Shown here one piece after another: positions 1-7,289 of a DNA stretch of 12,509 nt. The translations under genes were made by a program, and so were the position numbers. The notes under the pieces are model-generated. The model was not told where the DNA came from. It ran no database searches and saw nothing but the letters and a program-made list of their open reading frames with translations. Positions within the stretch are counted from its first letter, which is position 1; the number at the start of each line of letters is the position of its first letter. Source of the stretch: CAYSBK01 sp964429265 (GTDB lineage: Bacteria; Planctomycetota; Phycisphaerae; Sedimentisphaerales; Anaerobacaceae); contig CAYSBK010000062.1 in NCBI GenBank assembly GCA_964429265.1, positions 1 through 12,509 on the forward strand, read 5' to 3'.

Positions 1-629
1 TACAGGAAGGGATTGGTGGTTTTTTCGCGGGCTATGGTTGTCGCCGGGCCGTGGCCAGGATAGACGACCGTATCATCCGGCAACGCGAGCAGCTTTTCCC
101 TGATGGCCGTTATCAATTGTGCGGAGCTTGAGCCGGGGAAATCGGTTCGGCCGATGGATTCGGCGAAAAGCGCGTCGTCGGTAAAGACCAGGTTATGATC
201 CCTGGCGTAGAGGCAGATTCCGCCGGGCGTGTGGCCGGGGGTGTGGAGCACCTGTAGCTTTATTCCTGCGACTTCAATGACGCTGCCGTCCCGCACCAGC
301 ACATCGGCAGCAGCGGCGGTAAAGGCGACACCGGCGAATGCCGAGAGATTTCGAGCGGGGTCCTGGAGCATCTCGGCGTCCAGTTCGTGGATGAAGACCT
401 TGATTGCAGAAAAGGCTTCTCGCAGAGCGGCCACTCCGACGATGTGGTCGGCGTGGCCGTGAGTGAGCACGGCGGCGAGGGGGTTGAGCCGGTGAGCGGA
501 AAGAAAATCCAGCAGCGGTTCAGGCTGCATCCCCGGGTCGATAACGATGCAATCGACGGCGTCGTCAGCCGCCCGCAGCACGTAGCAGTTCGTTTGGTAG
601 TCACCGAGAACCAGACAGTCGATTTTCAT
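1..629 (-). CDS. MBL-fold metallo-hydrolase (glyoxalase II-like), 3' end cut by window edge
   Basis: Predicted cytoplasmic zinc hydrolase of the metallo-beta-lactamase fold, in the group of short glyoxalase II-like thioester hydrolases; the substrate cannot be told. 209 codons are visible and the protein must be almost complete, because it already reaches the family's usual C-terminal PGHGPATT (191-198) and TNPFL ending. Metal ligands are in place: THGHADH at 56-62 (H57, H59, D61, H62), H133 in TPGHTPGG, D152 in the VFTDDALF segment, and H193. The usual TGD is TDD here, so the glycine is replaced but the bridging aspartate is kept. The ATG at 627-629 has a good ribosome-binding site, GAGGTG (638-643), 8 bases upstream, and a candidate promoter just behind it. 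It is divergent from the ABC exporter gene. Family call is firm; function within the family is open. Confidence 0.9.
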   Translation of the reverse strand, partial: MKIDCLVLGDYQTNCYVLRAADDAVDCIVIDPGMQPEPLLDFLSAHRLNPLAAVLTHGHADHIVGVAALREAFSAIKVFIHELDAEMLQDPARNLSAFAGVAFTAAAADVLVRDGSVIEVAGIKLQVLHTPGHTPGGICLYARDHNLVFTDDALFAESIGRTDFPGSSSAQLITAIREKLLALPDDTVVYPGHGPATTIAREKTTNPFL

Positions 630-654
630 AATTTCGACACCTCGAAAAAGCCGC

Positions 655-683
655 ACGTTAGCAAAATGCGGGCTTGTCGTCAA
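655..683 (-). promoter_or_regulatory. Candidate sigma-70-type promoter for the MBL-fold gene
   Basis: On the minus strand TTGACG (678-683) is followed after 17 bases by TAACGT (655-660). Transcription would start near 648, giving a leader of about 20 bases that contains the GAGGTG ribosome-binding site. Predicted from sequence match only. Confidence 0.55.
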
Positions 684-735
684 CGGCTCAGCGCGGCGGC
701 AAGACAGACCTGCGGCGGGCCGACGTTGTTTGTGC

Positions 736-764
736 TTGACCGGCCGGGGTGAGTCTGTTAGGGT
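736..764 (+). promoter_or_regulatory. Candidate sigma-70-type promoter for the ABC exporter
   Basis: TTGACC (736-741) and TAGGGT (759-764) are separated by 17 bases and lie about 30 bases before the ATG at 795. The -10 box is a weaker match than the -35 box. Together with the minus-strand promoter at 655-683 it makes a divergent promoter region. Confidence 0.45.
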
Positions 765-794
765 GCTTCAGGCTTTGGGGCAGTGACAGGTGCT

Positions 795-2987
795 ATGAAA
801 GCTTTTTGGCGAATCCTGGGTTACGTCCGGCCGCAATGGCCGCGGGTTACGGCCGTGGTGCTAAGTGCCATGGTGGTGGCGCTGCTGTTGTCGGTCAGTT
901 TTATGACGGTCATACCGCTGATGAAGGTGATGATCAGCGAGGAGGGTCTGCACGGGTGGATCGACAGGAAAAGCTGCCATTACAAGTACGGTTTGGATTT
1001 TTATGTTCCCCAGGCCGCCGAGATAATCGCCGGCAGACAACGTGCGGAGGGACTTCGGATTGCCAGGGTCGAGCAAAACAGCCTCGGCTGGACGGCGGGC
1101 CTGCGAGCCGGCGATAGAATCGTCGCGGTGGACGGCGAAAGTGATGCCAGCCGTCCGGTGACATACTTCAGGCTGCTGCAGTCGCTTGCGACAGCGAAGG
1201 ACGATTACGTGGGGCTGGCGGTTGTGGCAGATGAGGCTGAAGGCACGGCTGCAGCCAGAACCGTGGAATTGCACACGCCCTACGACAGGTCTTACGTGGA
1301 GGGGCTGGGGTGGGGCAGGTTCGGCAGGTTTACCCTTGACCTGAAGCTTTTCGCGGTCGAGTCGGCGCAATGGGCGGCTGGTTTTGTTCCGAGAGAACGA
1401 ACCGCGCAGAGCAGGACCACGGCGACCATTGCGATAATTCTGGGCATAGGGGTGTTGACCATCATCCGGTGCGGCGCCAAGTTCTACCAGGCTTACCTGG
1501 CGGAGAAGGTGGTGCAGGTTTCGGTGAACCGACTGCGGGCCGATACGTTCGGTCACGTGCTCGATATGCCGATGGGGTTTTTCGCCAGGGAAAGGCCCAG
1601 CGACACGGTCAGCAGGATTATGCGCGATACGGGCGTTATTTCGGGTGCGATAAAGGTGCTGCTGGGCAAGGCACTGAGGGAGCCGTTGAACGCGCTGTTT
1701 ATGCTGGGCTGTGCGGCGTTGATAAGCTGGCAATTGACACTTGTTTTCCTGTGCGCGGCGCCTCTGGTGGTGGGGTTGTTGAGCATCTTCGGCAGAAAGA
1801 TGAAAAAGGCGACGCGCAAGTCGCTGGCGGCCGGTTCCGTGATGCTGGGAAGGCTTCAGCAGACGCTCGAAGGCCTCGGCGTGGTGAAGGTCTATAACCG
1901 CCAGGGATACGAGCGCCGGGCCTTCCACGAGATCAACAGGAGGCTGTTGAAGCAGTTGCTGCGAATTGCGAAGGTTGACGCGGCCACTATGCCGGTGCTG
2001 GAGGTACTTGGAATGATAGGCGGAGGACTTGCCCTGGTTATCGGCGTTCAATGGGTGGGCCGAAGCCAGATGGATGCCAGCGAGTTTCTCGGTTTGCTGA
2101 TACTGATGGGTGCTTCGGCGGAGTCGGTTCGGAAGGCCAGCGGCATCTGGAACAGGGTCCAGCAGGCCAACGCGGCGGCCGAGCGGGTCTTTGCGATAAT
2201 GGACCAGCCGAAGGAGACCGACTTTCAGGGCACGATTGTGCTGGGGCCGTTGAGGCGGCGGATAGAGTTCGTGGACGTCGTGTTCAGCTATCCCGGAAGC
2301 GATGAGCCGGCGCTGAAGGGGATCAACCTTTCGGTTCCAGCCGGACGGACGGTGGCGATCGTGGGGCCGAACGGCTCGGGCAAGACGACGCTGGCAAACC
2401 TTATTCCCAGGTTCTACGACCCCGACAGCGGGCGGGTGCTGATAGACGACACCGACATAAGAGACGTAACCCTGGCCAGCCTGCGCGACCAGATAGCGAT
2501 GGTTACGCAAAACATCGTAACCTTCAACGATACGATTATGGCCAACATCGCCTACGGCAAGGCGGACGCCACCGAACAGGAGGTGATCGCCGCGGCCAAG
2601 CGGGCATACGCGCACGAGTTTATTTCGCTGCTGCCGGGCGGGTACGATACCGTCATCGGCGAACAGGGCGTGGGGCTCAGCGGCGGACAACTCCAGAGAA
2701 TCATCATCGCCAGGGCGATTCTGAAGGACCCATCGATATTGATTTTTGACGAGGCCACCAGCCAGGTGGACCCCGACAGCGAGGCAAAGATTCACCGTGC
2801 CATCGAGCAGATTATGAGGGACAGGACCAGCTTCATAATCGCACACAGGTTCAGTACGATAGTGGCGGCCGATGCGATAGTGGTTATGGACGGCGGACGG
2901 GTCATCGACCAGGGCCGGCACGACGAACTTGCCCGGCGTTGCCCGCTATACCAGAGCCTTTATGAAACGCAGTTGGTCCGCACGTAG
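795..2987 (+). CDS. MsbA-like ABC exporter half-transporter with a PDZ-like domain in the first extracytoplasmic loop
   Basis: Inner-membrane ATP-driven exporter, membrane domain fused to ATPase domain, expected to work as a homodimer. The layout is like MsbA lipid flippases and multidrug exporters; the substrate is unknown. 730 residues. TM1 is about 18-47 and TM2 about 208-240. TM3-TM6 lie at about 298-333 and 397-446. The ATPase is intact: A-loop Tyr499, Walker A GPNGSGKTT (524-532), Q-loop near 572, signature LSGGQ (628-632), Walker B ILIFDE (648-653) with catalytic Glu653, and H-loop His684. The D-loop reads SQVD where SALD is usual. The odd part is about 160 residues between TM1 and TM2, where relatives have a short loop. 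Residues about 84-145 read like a PDZ domain (GLRIARVEQN, AGLRAGDRIVAVDGE). I chose ATG 795 over GTG 783 because AGG lies just upstream and the protein then starts at the expected amphipathic helix. Longer than the usual 580-600 residues because of the insert. Confidence 0.93.
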   Translation: MKAFWRILGYVRPQWPRVTAVVLSAMVVALLLSVSFMTVIPLMKVMISEEGLHGWIDRKSCHYKYGLDFYVPQAAEIIAGRQRAEGLRIARVEQNSLGWTAGLRAGDRIVAVDGESDASRPVTYFRLLQSLATAKDDYVGLAVVADEAEGTAAARTVELHTPYDRSYVEGLGWGRFGRFTLDLKLFAVESAQWAAGFVPRERTAQSRTTATIAIILGIGVLTIIRCGAKFYQAYLAEKVVQVSVNRLRADTFGHVLDMPMGFFARERPSDTVSRIMRDTGVISGAIKVLLGKALREPLNALFMLGCAALISWQLTLVFLCAAPLVVGLLSIFGRKMKKATRKSLAAGSVMLGRLQQTLEGLGVVKVYNRQGYERRAFHEINRRLLKQLLRIAKVDAATMPVLEVLGMIGGGLALVIGVQWVGRSQMDASEFLGLLILMGASAESVRKASGIWNRVQQANAAAERVFAIMDQPKETDFQGTIVLGPLRRRIEFVDVVFSYPGSDEPALKGINLSVPAGRTVAIVGPNGSGKTTLANLIPRFYDPDSGRVLIDDTDIRDVTLASLRDQIAMVTQNIVTFNDTIMANIAYGKADATEQEVIAAAKRAYAHEFISLLPGGYDTVIGEQGVGLSGGQLQRIIIARAILKDPSILIFDEATSQVDPDSEAKIHRAIEQIMRDRTSFIIAHRFSTIVAADAIVVMDGGRVIDQGRHDELARRCPLYQSLYETQLVRT

Positions 2988-2991
2988 AGCC

Positions 2992-3020
2992 GGGCCGGCG
3001 GCGACCGGTCGCTTTCGCCC
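2992..3020 (+). terminator. Nested inverted repeat after the ABC gene, possible terminator
   Basis: Five bases after the ABC stop codon there is a perfect 12-base palindrome GCGACCGGTCGC (3001-3012), enclosed by GGGC (2992-2995) and GCCC (3017-3020). The RNA could fold into a hairpin, but only TTT follows the inner stem, so it is not a classical intrinsic terminator. It could equally be a protein-binding palindrome. Confidence 0.3.
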
Positions 3021-3189
3021 ATAATATCAGGCCAACGGGCATTTTAAGGTGGTGCTGGGACGTGGTATTGCCGATTATAATTATCGTATGGCTGGAGCTA
3101 GCGGCGCTGCAGCAGGGCCGGCACCTGCCGACAAAAGGTTCGGCGGCGCGGCGTTGAGACTTTTGGTTTTGATGGTTTGAGAGTCAGGT
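3021..3189 (+). promoter_or_regulatory. Intergenic region with a consensus -10 box, likely GH130 promoter region
   Basis: A perfect TATAAT lies at 3076-3081, about 110 bases before the GH130 start. No convincing -35 box sits 16-18 bases upstream; the nearest sequence at that distance is TGCTGG (3053-3058). An ATG lies 6 bases after the TATAAT (3088) and opens a 30-codon frame ending at 3180. I do not call that frame a gene. I see nothing else in this stretch. Confidence 0.4.
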
Positions 3190-4149
3190 ATGCAGGACGT
3201 AATCAGACAGAAGAAGGCATACGAGCTTTTCACTCGCTACGAGGGCAATCCCATATTGACCTCGGACAACTGGCCTTACCCGGTCAACGCGGTCTTCAAT
3301 CCCGCCGCCGCCAAGCTCAACACCGAAACGTTGCTGCTGGTGCGTGCCGAGGATATGCGTGGTTTCTCCCATCTGACGGTGGCCCGCAGCAGCGACGGTC
3401 TGACGAACTGGCAGATAGAGCCCCAGCCAAGCCTCGAGGCCGACCCGAACTCCCGCGAGGAAAAGTGGGGCCTGGAAGACCCGCGGGTGGTCTGGCTTGA
3501 AGAACAGAAGCAGTTTGCCATCACGTATACTTCGTTCAGCGAGGGCGGGCCCGTCGTTTCGCTGGCGATTACCAAGAACTTCAGGACCTTCGCGCGTCTC
3601 GGCACATTGCTGCCGCCGGAGGACAAGGACGCCTGCCTGCTTCCGCGGAGGTTCAAGGGACGATTTGCCCTGATCCACAGGCCGATCGTCCGCGGCGAGG
3701 CGCACATATGGATAAGTTTCTCGCCGGACCTCAAGCATTGGGGCGACCACCGGACCCTTATCAAGACGCGACACGCGTACTGGGACTGCCACCGAGTCGG
3801 GCTTGCGTGCCAGCCGATTGAGACTCCGCACGGCTTCCTTATCCTGTACCACGGCGTTCGGGCCACCACTTCAGGCCAGATTTACCGCGTGGGTCTTGCG
3901 CTGCTGGATTTGGAGGAGCCGTGGCGGGTGCTTCGGCGAAGTGCCGAATGGATACTCGGGCCGCGGACCCCTTACGAACGCATCGGCGACGTCAGCGACG
4001 TGGTCTTTCCCACCGGCGCGGTGGTGCACAAGGAGACCGACCAGTTGTACCTTTATTACGGTGCGGCGGACTGTACCGTGGCCGTTGCCATCGCCAGGCT
4101 CAGCGAAGTGCTCGACTACGCATTGTCCTGCCCGGAAGCGCAGCAGTAG
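3190..4149 (+). CDS. Glycoside hydrolase family 130 protein (beta-mannoside phosphorylase or hydrolase)
   Basis: Predicted five-bladed beta-propeller enzyme acting on beta-mannosides, either by phosphorolysis (giving mannose 1-phosphate) or hydrolysis. Family motifs in order: RYEGNPIL (16-23), NAVFNPAA (33-40), LLVRAED (49-55), GLEDPR (94-99) with Asp97 in the position of the catalytic acid, HRP (163-165), YHGV (220-223), LLDLEEPW (238-245), DVVFPTG (270-276) and YYGAAD (289-294). 319 residues is normal for the family. There is no signal peptide, so it should act in the cytoplasm on imported oligosaccharides. Two segments differ from the common pattern: YWDCHRVG (198-205) where two tryptophans are usual, and LACQPI (205-210) where a Gly-Pro-Pro run is usual. 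The start is ATG 3190, with GAGAG a few bases upstream. No sugar transporter or regulator adjoins it, so the substrate cannot be inferred. ManA lies 7 kb downstream. Confidence 0.88.
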   Translation: MQDVIRQKKAYELFTRYEGNPILTSDNWPYPVNAVFNPAAAKLNTETLLLVRAEDMRGFSHLTVARSSDGLTNWQIEPQPSLEADPNSREEKWGLEDPRVVWLEEQKQFAITYTSFSEGGPVVSLAITKNFRTFARLGTLLPPEDKDACLLPRRFKGRFALIHRPIVRGEAHIWISFSPDLKHWGDHRTLIKTRHAYWDCHRVGLACQPIETPHGFLILYHGVRATTSGQIYRVGLALLDLEEPWRVLRRSAEWILGPRTPYERIGDVSDVVFPTGAVVHKETDQLYLYYGAADCTVAVAIARLSEVLDYALSCPEAQQ

Positions 4150-4217
4150 GCCTTAATCATATTGCCGGCTGCGCTGCTTTCGGCCGGGCTGGTCCGCCAC
4201 AGCTTGCCGGAATTGAT

Positions 4218-4246
4218 TTGAACCAACCTTTGCGCTGGATTATAGT
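4218..4246 (+). promoter_or_regulatory. Candidate sigma-70-type promoter for fabG
   Basis: TTGAAC (4218-4223) and TATAGT (4241-4246) are separated by 17 bases, one of the best matches in the window. It lies in the 189-base gap between the GH130 gene and fabG and would give a leader of about 85 bases. A second TATACC at 4256-4261 has no matching -35 box. I see no terminator for the GH130 gene in the gap. Confidence 0.6.
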
Positions 4247-4338
4247 ACCGCCTGCTATACCCGTGTGTCCGGGCCGGGCATATATGTTTTGCCGGGTCGG
4301 AAAGTAAAATCGAAGAGGATTCTTTTTGGAGGCGCAAG

Positions 4339-5079
4339 ATGGCCGAAGAGAAAAGGCTTGCGGTGGTGACGGGGGCGGCCAGGGGCATAGGCCGGGCCAT
4401 AGTGCTTGAGCTTCTCAGGCAAGGCCGGGTCGTCGCCGGACTGGATATAAACGCCGAGCAACTGGCCGAACTTGAGGATGTTGTCAAGCAGCACGGCTTT
4501 TCCTGCAAGAGTGTCTGCGTGGACATCACCGACACGGAGAAGTTCACGCAGGTGCTGAGTTCGCTTGCCGACGAACACAACGGCATCGGTATCCTGGTGA
4601 ACAATGCCGGCATCACTCGCGACAAGCTGTTGTTGCAAATGAGCGACGAGGACTGGGACAGGGTTATCGAGGTCAATCTCCGCGCGGCGTTCGTGGCCAC
4701 GCGGGTGGCGATAAAGTCTATGATACGCAACAAGTTCGGGCGGATAATAAGCCTCAGCTCCGTTGCCGGGGTTATGGGCAACGCCGGTCAGAGCAATTAT
4801 GCCGCCAGCAAGGCGGGTCTTATCGGCCTTAGCAAGTGCGTGGCCCGCGAGCTGGCCAGGAAGAACGTAACGGCCAATTGCATTGCGCCGGGCTTTATCG
4901 TCACGGAGATGACCGACAAGCTGCCGGAACCGGTCAAGGATGCGGCCAGGCAGATCATTCCGATGCGGCGGTTCGGGTCTGTTGAGGACGTCGCCAGGGC
5001 CGTGGCGTTCTTTGCCGCGGACGAGGCGGGCTATATCACCGGCCAGGTGCTGTGCGTGGACGGGGGAATGGCGATGTAG
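4339..5079 (+). CDS. fabG: 3-oxoacyl-[acyl-carrier-protein] reductase FabG
   Basis: Short-chain dehydrogenase that reduces 3-oxoacyl-ACP to 3-hydroxyacyl-ACP with NADPH in type II fatty-acid synthesis, as a cytoplasmic tetramer. 246 residues, the usual length. The Rossmann glycine motif TGAARGIG is at 11-18 and NNAG at 88-91. The catalytic set is Asn113 (EVNL), Ser141 (SLSSVAG), Tyr154 and Lys158 (NYAASKAG); the Ser-Tyr spacing of 13 equals that of E. coli FabG. The C-terminus GYITGQVLCVDGGMAM is typical. The ATG at 4339 is set by a perfect GGAGG (4328-4332) 6 bases upstream. acpP and fabF follow on the same strand, which favours the fatty-acid role over another SDR function. acpP is 258 bases away and has its own candidate promoter, so the three need not be one transcript. 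Confidence 0.96.
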   Translation: MAEEKRLAVVTGAARGIGRAIVLELLRQGRVVAGLDINAEQLAELEDVVKQHGFSCKSVCVDITDTEKFTQVLSSLADEHNGIGILVNNAGITRDKLLLQMSDEDWDRVIEVNLRAAFVATRVAIKSMIRNKFGRIISLSSVAGVMGNAGQSNYAASKAGLIGLSKCVARELARKNVTANCIAPGFIVTEMTDKLPEPVKDAARQIIPMRRFGSVEDVARAVAFFAADEAGYITGQVLCVDGGMAM

Positions 5080-5128
5080 CAGCGAGCTTCCAGCCGGGCC
5101 GACCGCCTCGAAGGGGCTTGCAGGCGCG

Positions 5129-5178
5129 TAAAAAAATAAAAAATGTTTGTTGCAAAGTCGGCCAGGCAGTACTATACC
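5129..5178 (+). promoter_or_regulatory. Candidate strong acpP promoter with an A-tract UP-like element
   Basis: TTGCAA (5150-5155) and TATACC (5173-5178) are 17 bases apart. Directly upstream, 5130-5143 is almost pure A with single T residues, in the place where an UP element binds the RNA polymerase alpha subunits (about -40 to -60 from a start near 5185). A strong promoter would fit ACP, usually one of the most abundant small proteins in the cell. Confidence 0.6.
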
Positions 5179-5184
5179 TGCCGT

Positions 5185-5337
5185 CAAAATGAGGCTGGTT
5201 GGACGGTTTTCGATGCTTTTGCCGTATGTCTGGTATATGGAGTTGTTGTAATTGAGCGAGCACCGGCTGCTGCTGCGGCAGTGTTGTTGCGGCGCAGTGC
5301 CGGTAACGTTTCGGTTTTCACTATGGAGGACAAACAA
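5185..5337 (+). other. Long, possibly structured acpP leader
   Basis: About 150 bases lie between the predicted start near 5185 and the acpP start. ACCGGC (5262-5267) can pair with GCCGGT (5299-5304), enclosing a small hairpin CTGC-TGCG-GCAG (5270-5281). A 20-codon frame starts at ATG 5189 and stops at 5251. The region is open in frame with acpP from 5143, but no family pattern is visible there, so I treat it as untranslated. No known riboswitch is recognised. Confidence 0.3.
5325..5329 (+). promoter_or_regulatory. Ribosome-binding site that fixes the acpP start
   Basis: GGAGG lies 8 bases before GTG 5338. It overlaps the in-frame ATG at 5323, so it cannot serve that ATG. This makes GTG 5338 the likely start of ACP. 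Confidence 0.75.
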
Positions 5338-5610
5338 GTGAGCGCCGACGAGGTAGATGTGCAGGAAATCGAAAAGAAGGTTATCGATATCATCAGCGAA
5401 CAAATGGGCGTGGACAAGTCGGAAATCACCCGCGACACGTCGTTTATCAACGACCTGAATGCCGATTCGCTGGACACGGTGGAGCTGGTTATGGAGTTCG
5501 AGGACGAGTTCGACACCAGCATCCCGGACGAGGAGGCCGAGAAGATCCAGACGGTCGGTGCGGCGATAGACTACATTGTCAACGCTCTGCATTCCAAAAA
5601 CCAGCAGTAG
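5338..5610 (+). CDS. acpP: Acyl carrier protein
   Basis: Small acidic cytoplasmic carrier holding growing fatty-acyl chains as thioesters on a 4'-phosphopantetheine arm. 90 residues from the GTG start. The attachment serine is Ser44 in DLNADSLD (39-46); the usual glycine before ADSLD is asparagine here. Helix I (about 8-24), acidic helix II after Ser44 (VELVMEFEDEF) and the C-terminal PDEEAEKIQTVGAAIDYI all match the family. An N-terminal extension of about 7 residues and a short basic/polar tail make it slightly longer than the usual 77-80. The start rests on GGAGG at 5325-5329; an in-frame ATG at 5323 would add 5 residues. fabF begins 16 bases after the stop, and ACP is the carrier of FabF's substrates, so the two are probably co-transcribed. 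Confidence 0.95.
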   Translation: MSADEVDVQEIEKKVIDIISEQMGVDKSEITRDTSFINDLNADSLDTVELVMEFEDEFDTSIPDEEAEKIQTVGAAIDYIVNALHSKNQQ

Positions 5611-5626
5611 CGGATCGGCTTTTGTT

Positions 5627-6871
5627 ATGGGCAGACGGCGAGTAGTAATCACCGGCCAGGGCTGTGTCACCGCCCTGGCCGAATCCGTCGATGGACTGTT
5701 TACTGCGCTTTGCCAGGGCAAGAGCGGCGTTTCTACCATTGAGTCCTTCGATGCGAGCATCTATCCCGTGCATTTCGGCGGCGAGATAAAGAACTTCGAC
5801 CCGACCAGGTACATCGAGCAACGCCAGAGCAAGCGGATGGACCGCTTCACGCAATTCGCCGTAGCCGCAGCCGAGCAGGCGGTCAGGGACAGCGGTATAG
5901 ACTTTTCTAAAGTGGACCCCTACCGCGCCGGTGTCATAGTGGGGACGGGCATAGGCGGCATCAAGGAAATCGAGGAGCAGCACGTCAGGCTTCTCAATAA
6001 AGGCCCGCGGCAGGTCTCGCCGTTTACCGTTCCAAAGTTGATGGGCAATGCGGCAAGCGGCAGTGTCGCGATACGTTACGGTTTGCAGGGGCCCAACATC
6101 TGTGTGGTCAGCGCCTGTGCTTCGGCCAGCCACGCGATAGGCGAGGCGTTTTGCAACATCGTCGCAGGCCGCAGCGACGTGATGATAACCGGTGGTTCCG
6201 AGGCGGCGCTGACGCCGATAGGCCTGGCGTCGTTCTGTGCGGCAAGGTCGCTGAGCACCCGCAACGACGACCCCGCAGGTGCTTCCAGGCCCTTTGACCG
6301 GGATCGCGACGGTTTCGTGCTGGGCGAAGGCGCCGGCGTGATTGTCCTTGAAGAGTACGAATATGCCAGGAAACGCGGTGCGCGGATTTACGCGGAGTTG
6401 CTGGGCTACGCTGCCACCGACGATGCGTATCACGTCACCGCGCCGAGACCGGGTGGTGAGGGGGCGGCCGAGGCTATGAGGCTGGCGCTGAAAGACGCCC
6501 GCGTCGAGCCCGAGCGCGTCGATTACGTTAACGCTCACGGAACCGGCACCGAGCTGAACGACATGGCCGAGAGCACAGCCATCAAGGCGGTGTTCGGACA
6601 GCACGCGTACAAGCTGCTGGTAAGCTCGACCAAGAGCAGCCTCGGCCATCTTCTCGGCGCCAGCGGTGCGGTGGAGTTGATTGTAACGGTAAAGACTCTC
6701 AACGAATCGGTTGTTCCGCCGACGATTAACCTGGAGAACCCGGACCCCCGCTGTGACCCGAAGATCGATTACGTTGCCCGGCAGGCCCGGCAAGCGAAGG
6801 TGGACGTGGCGATCAGCAATTCGTTCGGTTTCGGCGGACACAACGCCTGCCTGGTCGTCGGCAGGGTTTAG
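5627..6871 (+). CDS. fabF: 3-oxoacyl-[acyl-carrier-protein] synthase II (FabF)
   Basis: Condensing enzyme of type II fatty-acid synthesis: it joins malonyl-ACP to an acyl-ACP, extending the chain by two carbons. 414 residues, standard length, thiolase fold. The Cys-His-His triad is complete: Cys164 in SACASA, His304 in NAHGTGT and His341 in SLGHLLGASG, with Lys336 in SSTKSS. The C-terminal SNSFGFGGHNACLV is typical. ATG 5627 is chosen because family members begin at RRVVITG; a longer TTG-initiated reading from 5576 would overlap acpP. The ribosome-binding site is weak (CGGA about 12 bases upstream), so translation may depend on ribosomes finishing acpP 16 bases before. The gene ends 10 bases from the convergent gene at 6882 with no visible terminator. 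FabB-like function cannot be excluded from sequence alone. Confidence 0.95.
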   Translation: MGRRRVVITGQGCVTALAESVDGLFTALCQGKSGVSTIESFDASIYPVHFGGEIKNFDPTRYIEQRQSKRMDRFTQFAVAAAEQAVRDSGIDFSKVDPYRAGVIVGTGIGGIKEIEEQHVRLLNKGPRQVSPFTVPKLMGNAASGSVAIRYGLQGPNICVVSACASASHAIGEAFCNIVAGRSDVMITGGSEAALTPIGLASFCAARSLSTRNDDPAGASRPFDRDRDGFVLGEGAGVIVLEEYEYARKRGARIYAELLGYAATDDAYHVTAPRPGGEGAAEAMRLALKDARVEPERVDYVNAHGTGTELNDMAESTAIKAVFGQHAYKLLVSSTKSSLGHLLGASGAVELIVTVKTLNESVVPPTINLENPDPRCDPKIDYVARQARQAKVDVAISNSFGFGGHNACLVVGRV

Positions 6872-6881
6872 CACCGAGGCG

Positions 6882-7247
6882 TCAGCCCTTTCGCGTTTTC
6901 CTCAGCGTCCTCATCACTTCATTAAGCCGCCATTCAAGGGAGGATAATATCCAGAATTGAAAGTGGTTCACCCGCATCTGGCAGTGAATCAGGTAAATGA
7001 TTTTCAGTGACAGCGCAATGGTGGCGAACTCAACCATCAAGAGCCTCAGCTCCGCTCTGAAAATCGACACCACCACCGGCACGCCAATCGCGAGGACAAA
7101 CAGGGCGTTGATAAACCTGGTTTGAAACTTCGGCACTGCGCCTATCCTGCCGATGATGTTTCTGACCCGCTCTTTTTCCTGCTGGAAATGCTCGAGTTCT
7201 CTGCGCAGGTCTTCCAGTTCGTCTTCATGGATTTTCTCGTTGTCCAT
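6882..7247 (-). CDS. Small coiled-coil membrane protein, unknown function
   Basis: 121 residues; I do not recognise a named family. The N-terminal 34 residues are very rich in Glu, Arg and Lys with hydrophobic residues spaced like heptads (LEDLRRELEHFQQEKERV), so a coiled coil is likely. Two membrane helices follow, about 46-63 (INALFVLAIGVPVVVSIF) and 67-90, joined by a very short turn, then an amphipathic basic C-terminal helix (about 95-118). This suggests a hairpin in the inner membrane with both ends in the cytoplasm. The ATG at 7245-7247 has AGAGG about 9 bases upstream. It converges on fabF, with a 10-base gap, and is divergent from the DUF3568 gene. The clean start, ribosome-binding site, own promoter and sensible topology make it a real gene. 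Confidence 0.8.
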   Translation of the reverse strand: MDNEKIHEDELEDLRRELEHFQQEKERVRNIIGRIGAVPKFQTRFINALFVLAIGVPVVVSIFRAELRLLMVEFATIALSLKIIYLIHCQMRVNHFQFWILSSLEWRLNEVMRTLRKTRKG

Positions 7248-7289
7248 TTCCGGAAACCTCTCTTAGAACAGTGCTTATGAGCCTTTTTT

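Noticed and set aside
229..752. Plus-strand frames over the MBL-fold gene
   Set aside because: Shadows of the minus-strand gene, which has all metal ligands in order.
861..2921. 686-codon open frame on the minus strand, antisense to the ABC exporter
   Set aside because: It mirrors a gene with complete, family-typical motifs. Its translation has no domain pattern and a composition typical of antisense frames in GC-rich genes.
3001..3012. Palindrome as a strong intrinsic terminator for the ABC gene
   Set aside because: No real T-run follows; kept only as a low-confidence feature.
5143..5337. 65-residue N-terminal extension of the acyl carrier protein
   Set aside because: ACPs are about 80-90 residues, GGAGG points to GTG 5338, and the extension overlaps the predicted promoter and leader.
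4255..5760. 501-codon minus-strand frame across fabG, acpP and the start of fabF
   Set aside because: It runs through three certain plus-strand genes and their promoters, has no recognisable motif and no ribosome-binding site that stands out.
5579..6874. 431-codon minus-strand frame antisense to fabF
   Set aside because: Almost the exact mirror of fabF, explained by codon bias; no family pattern.
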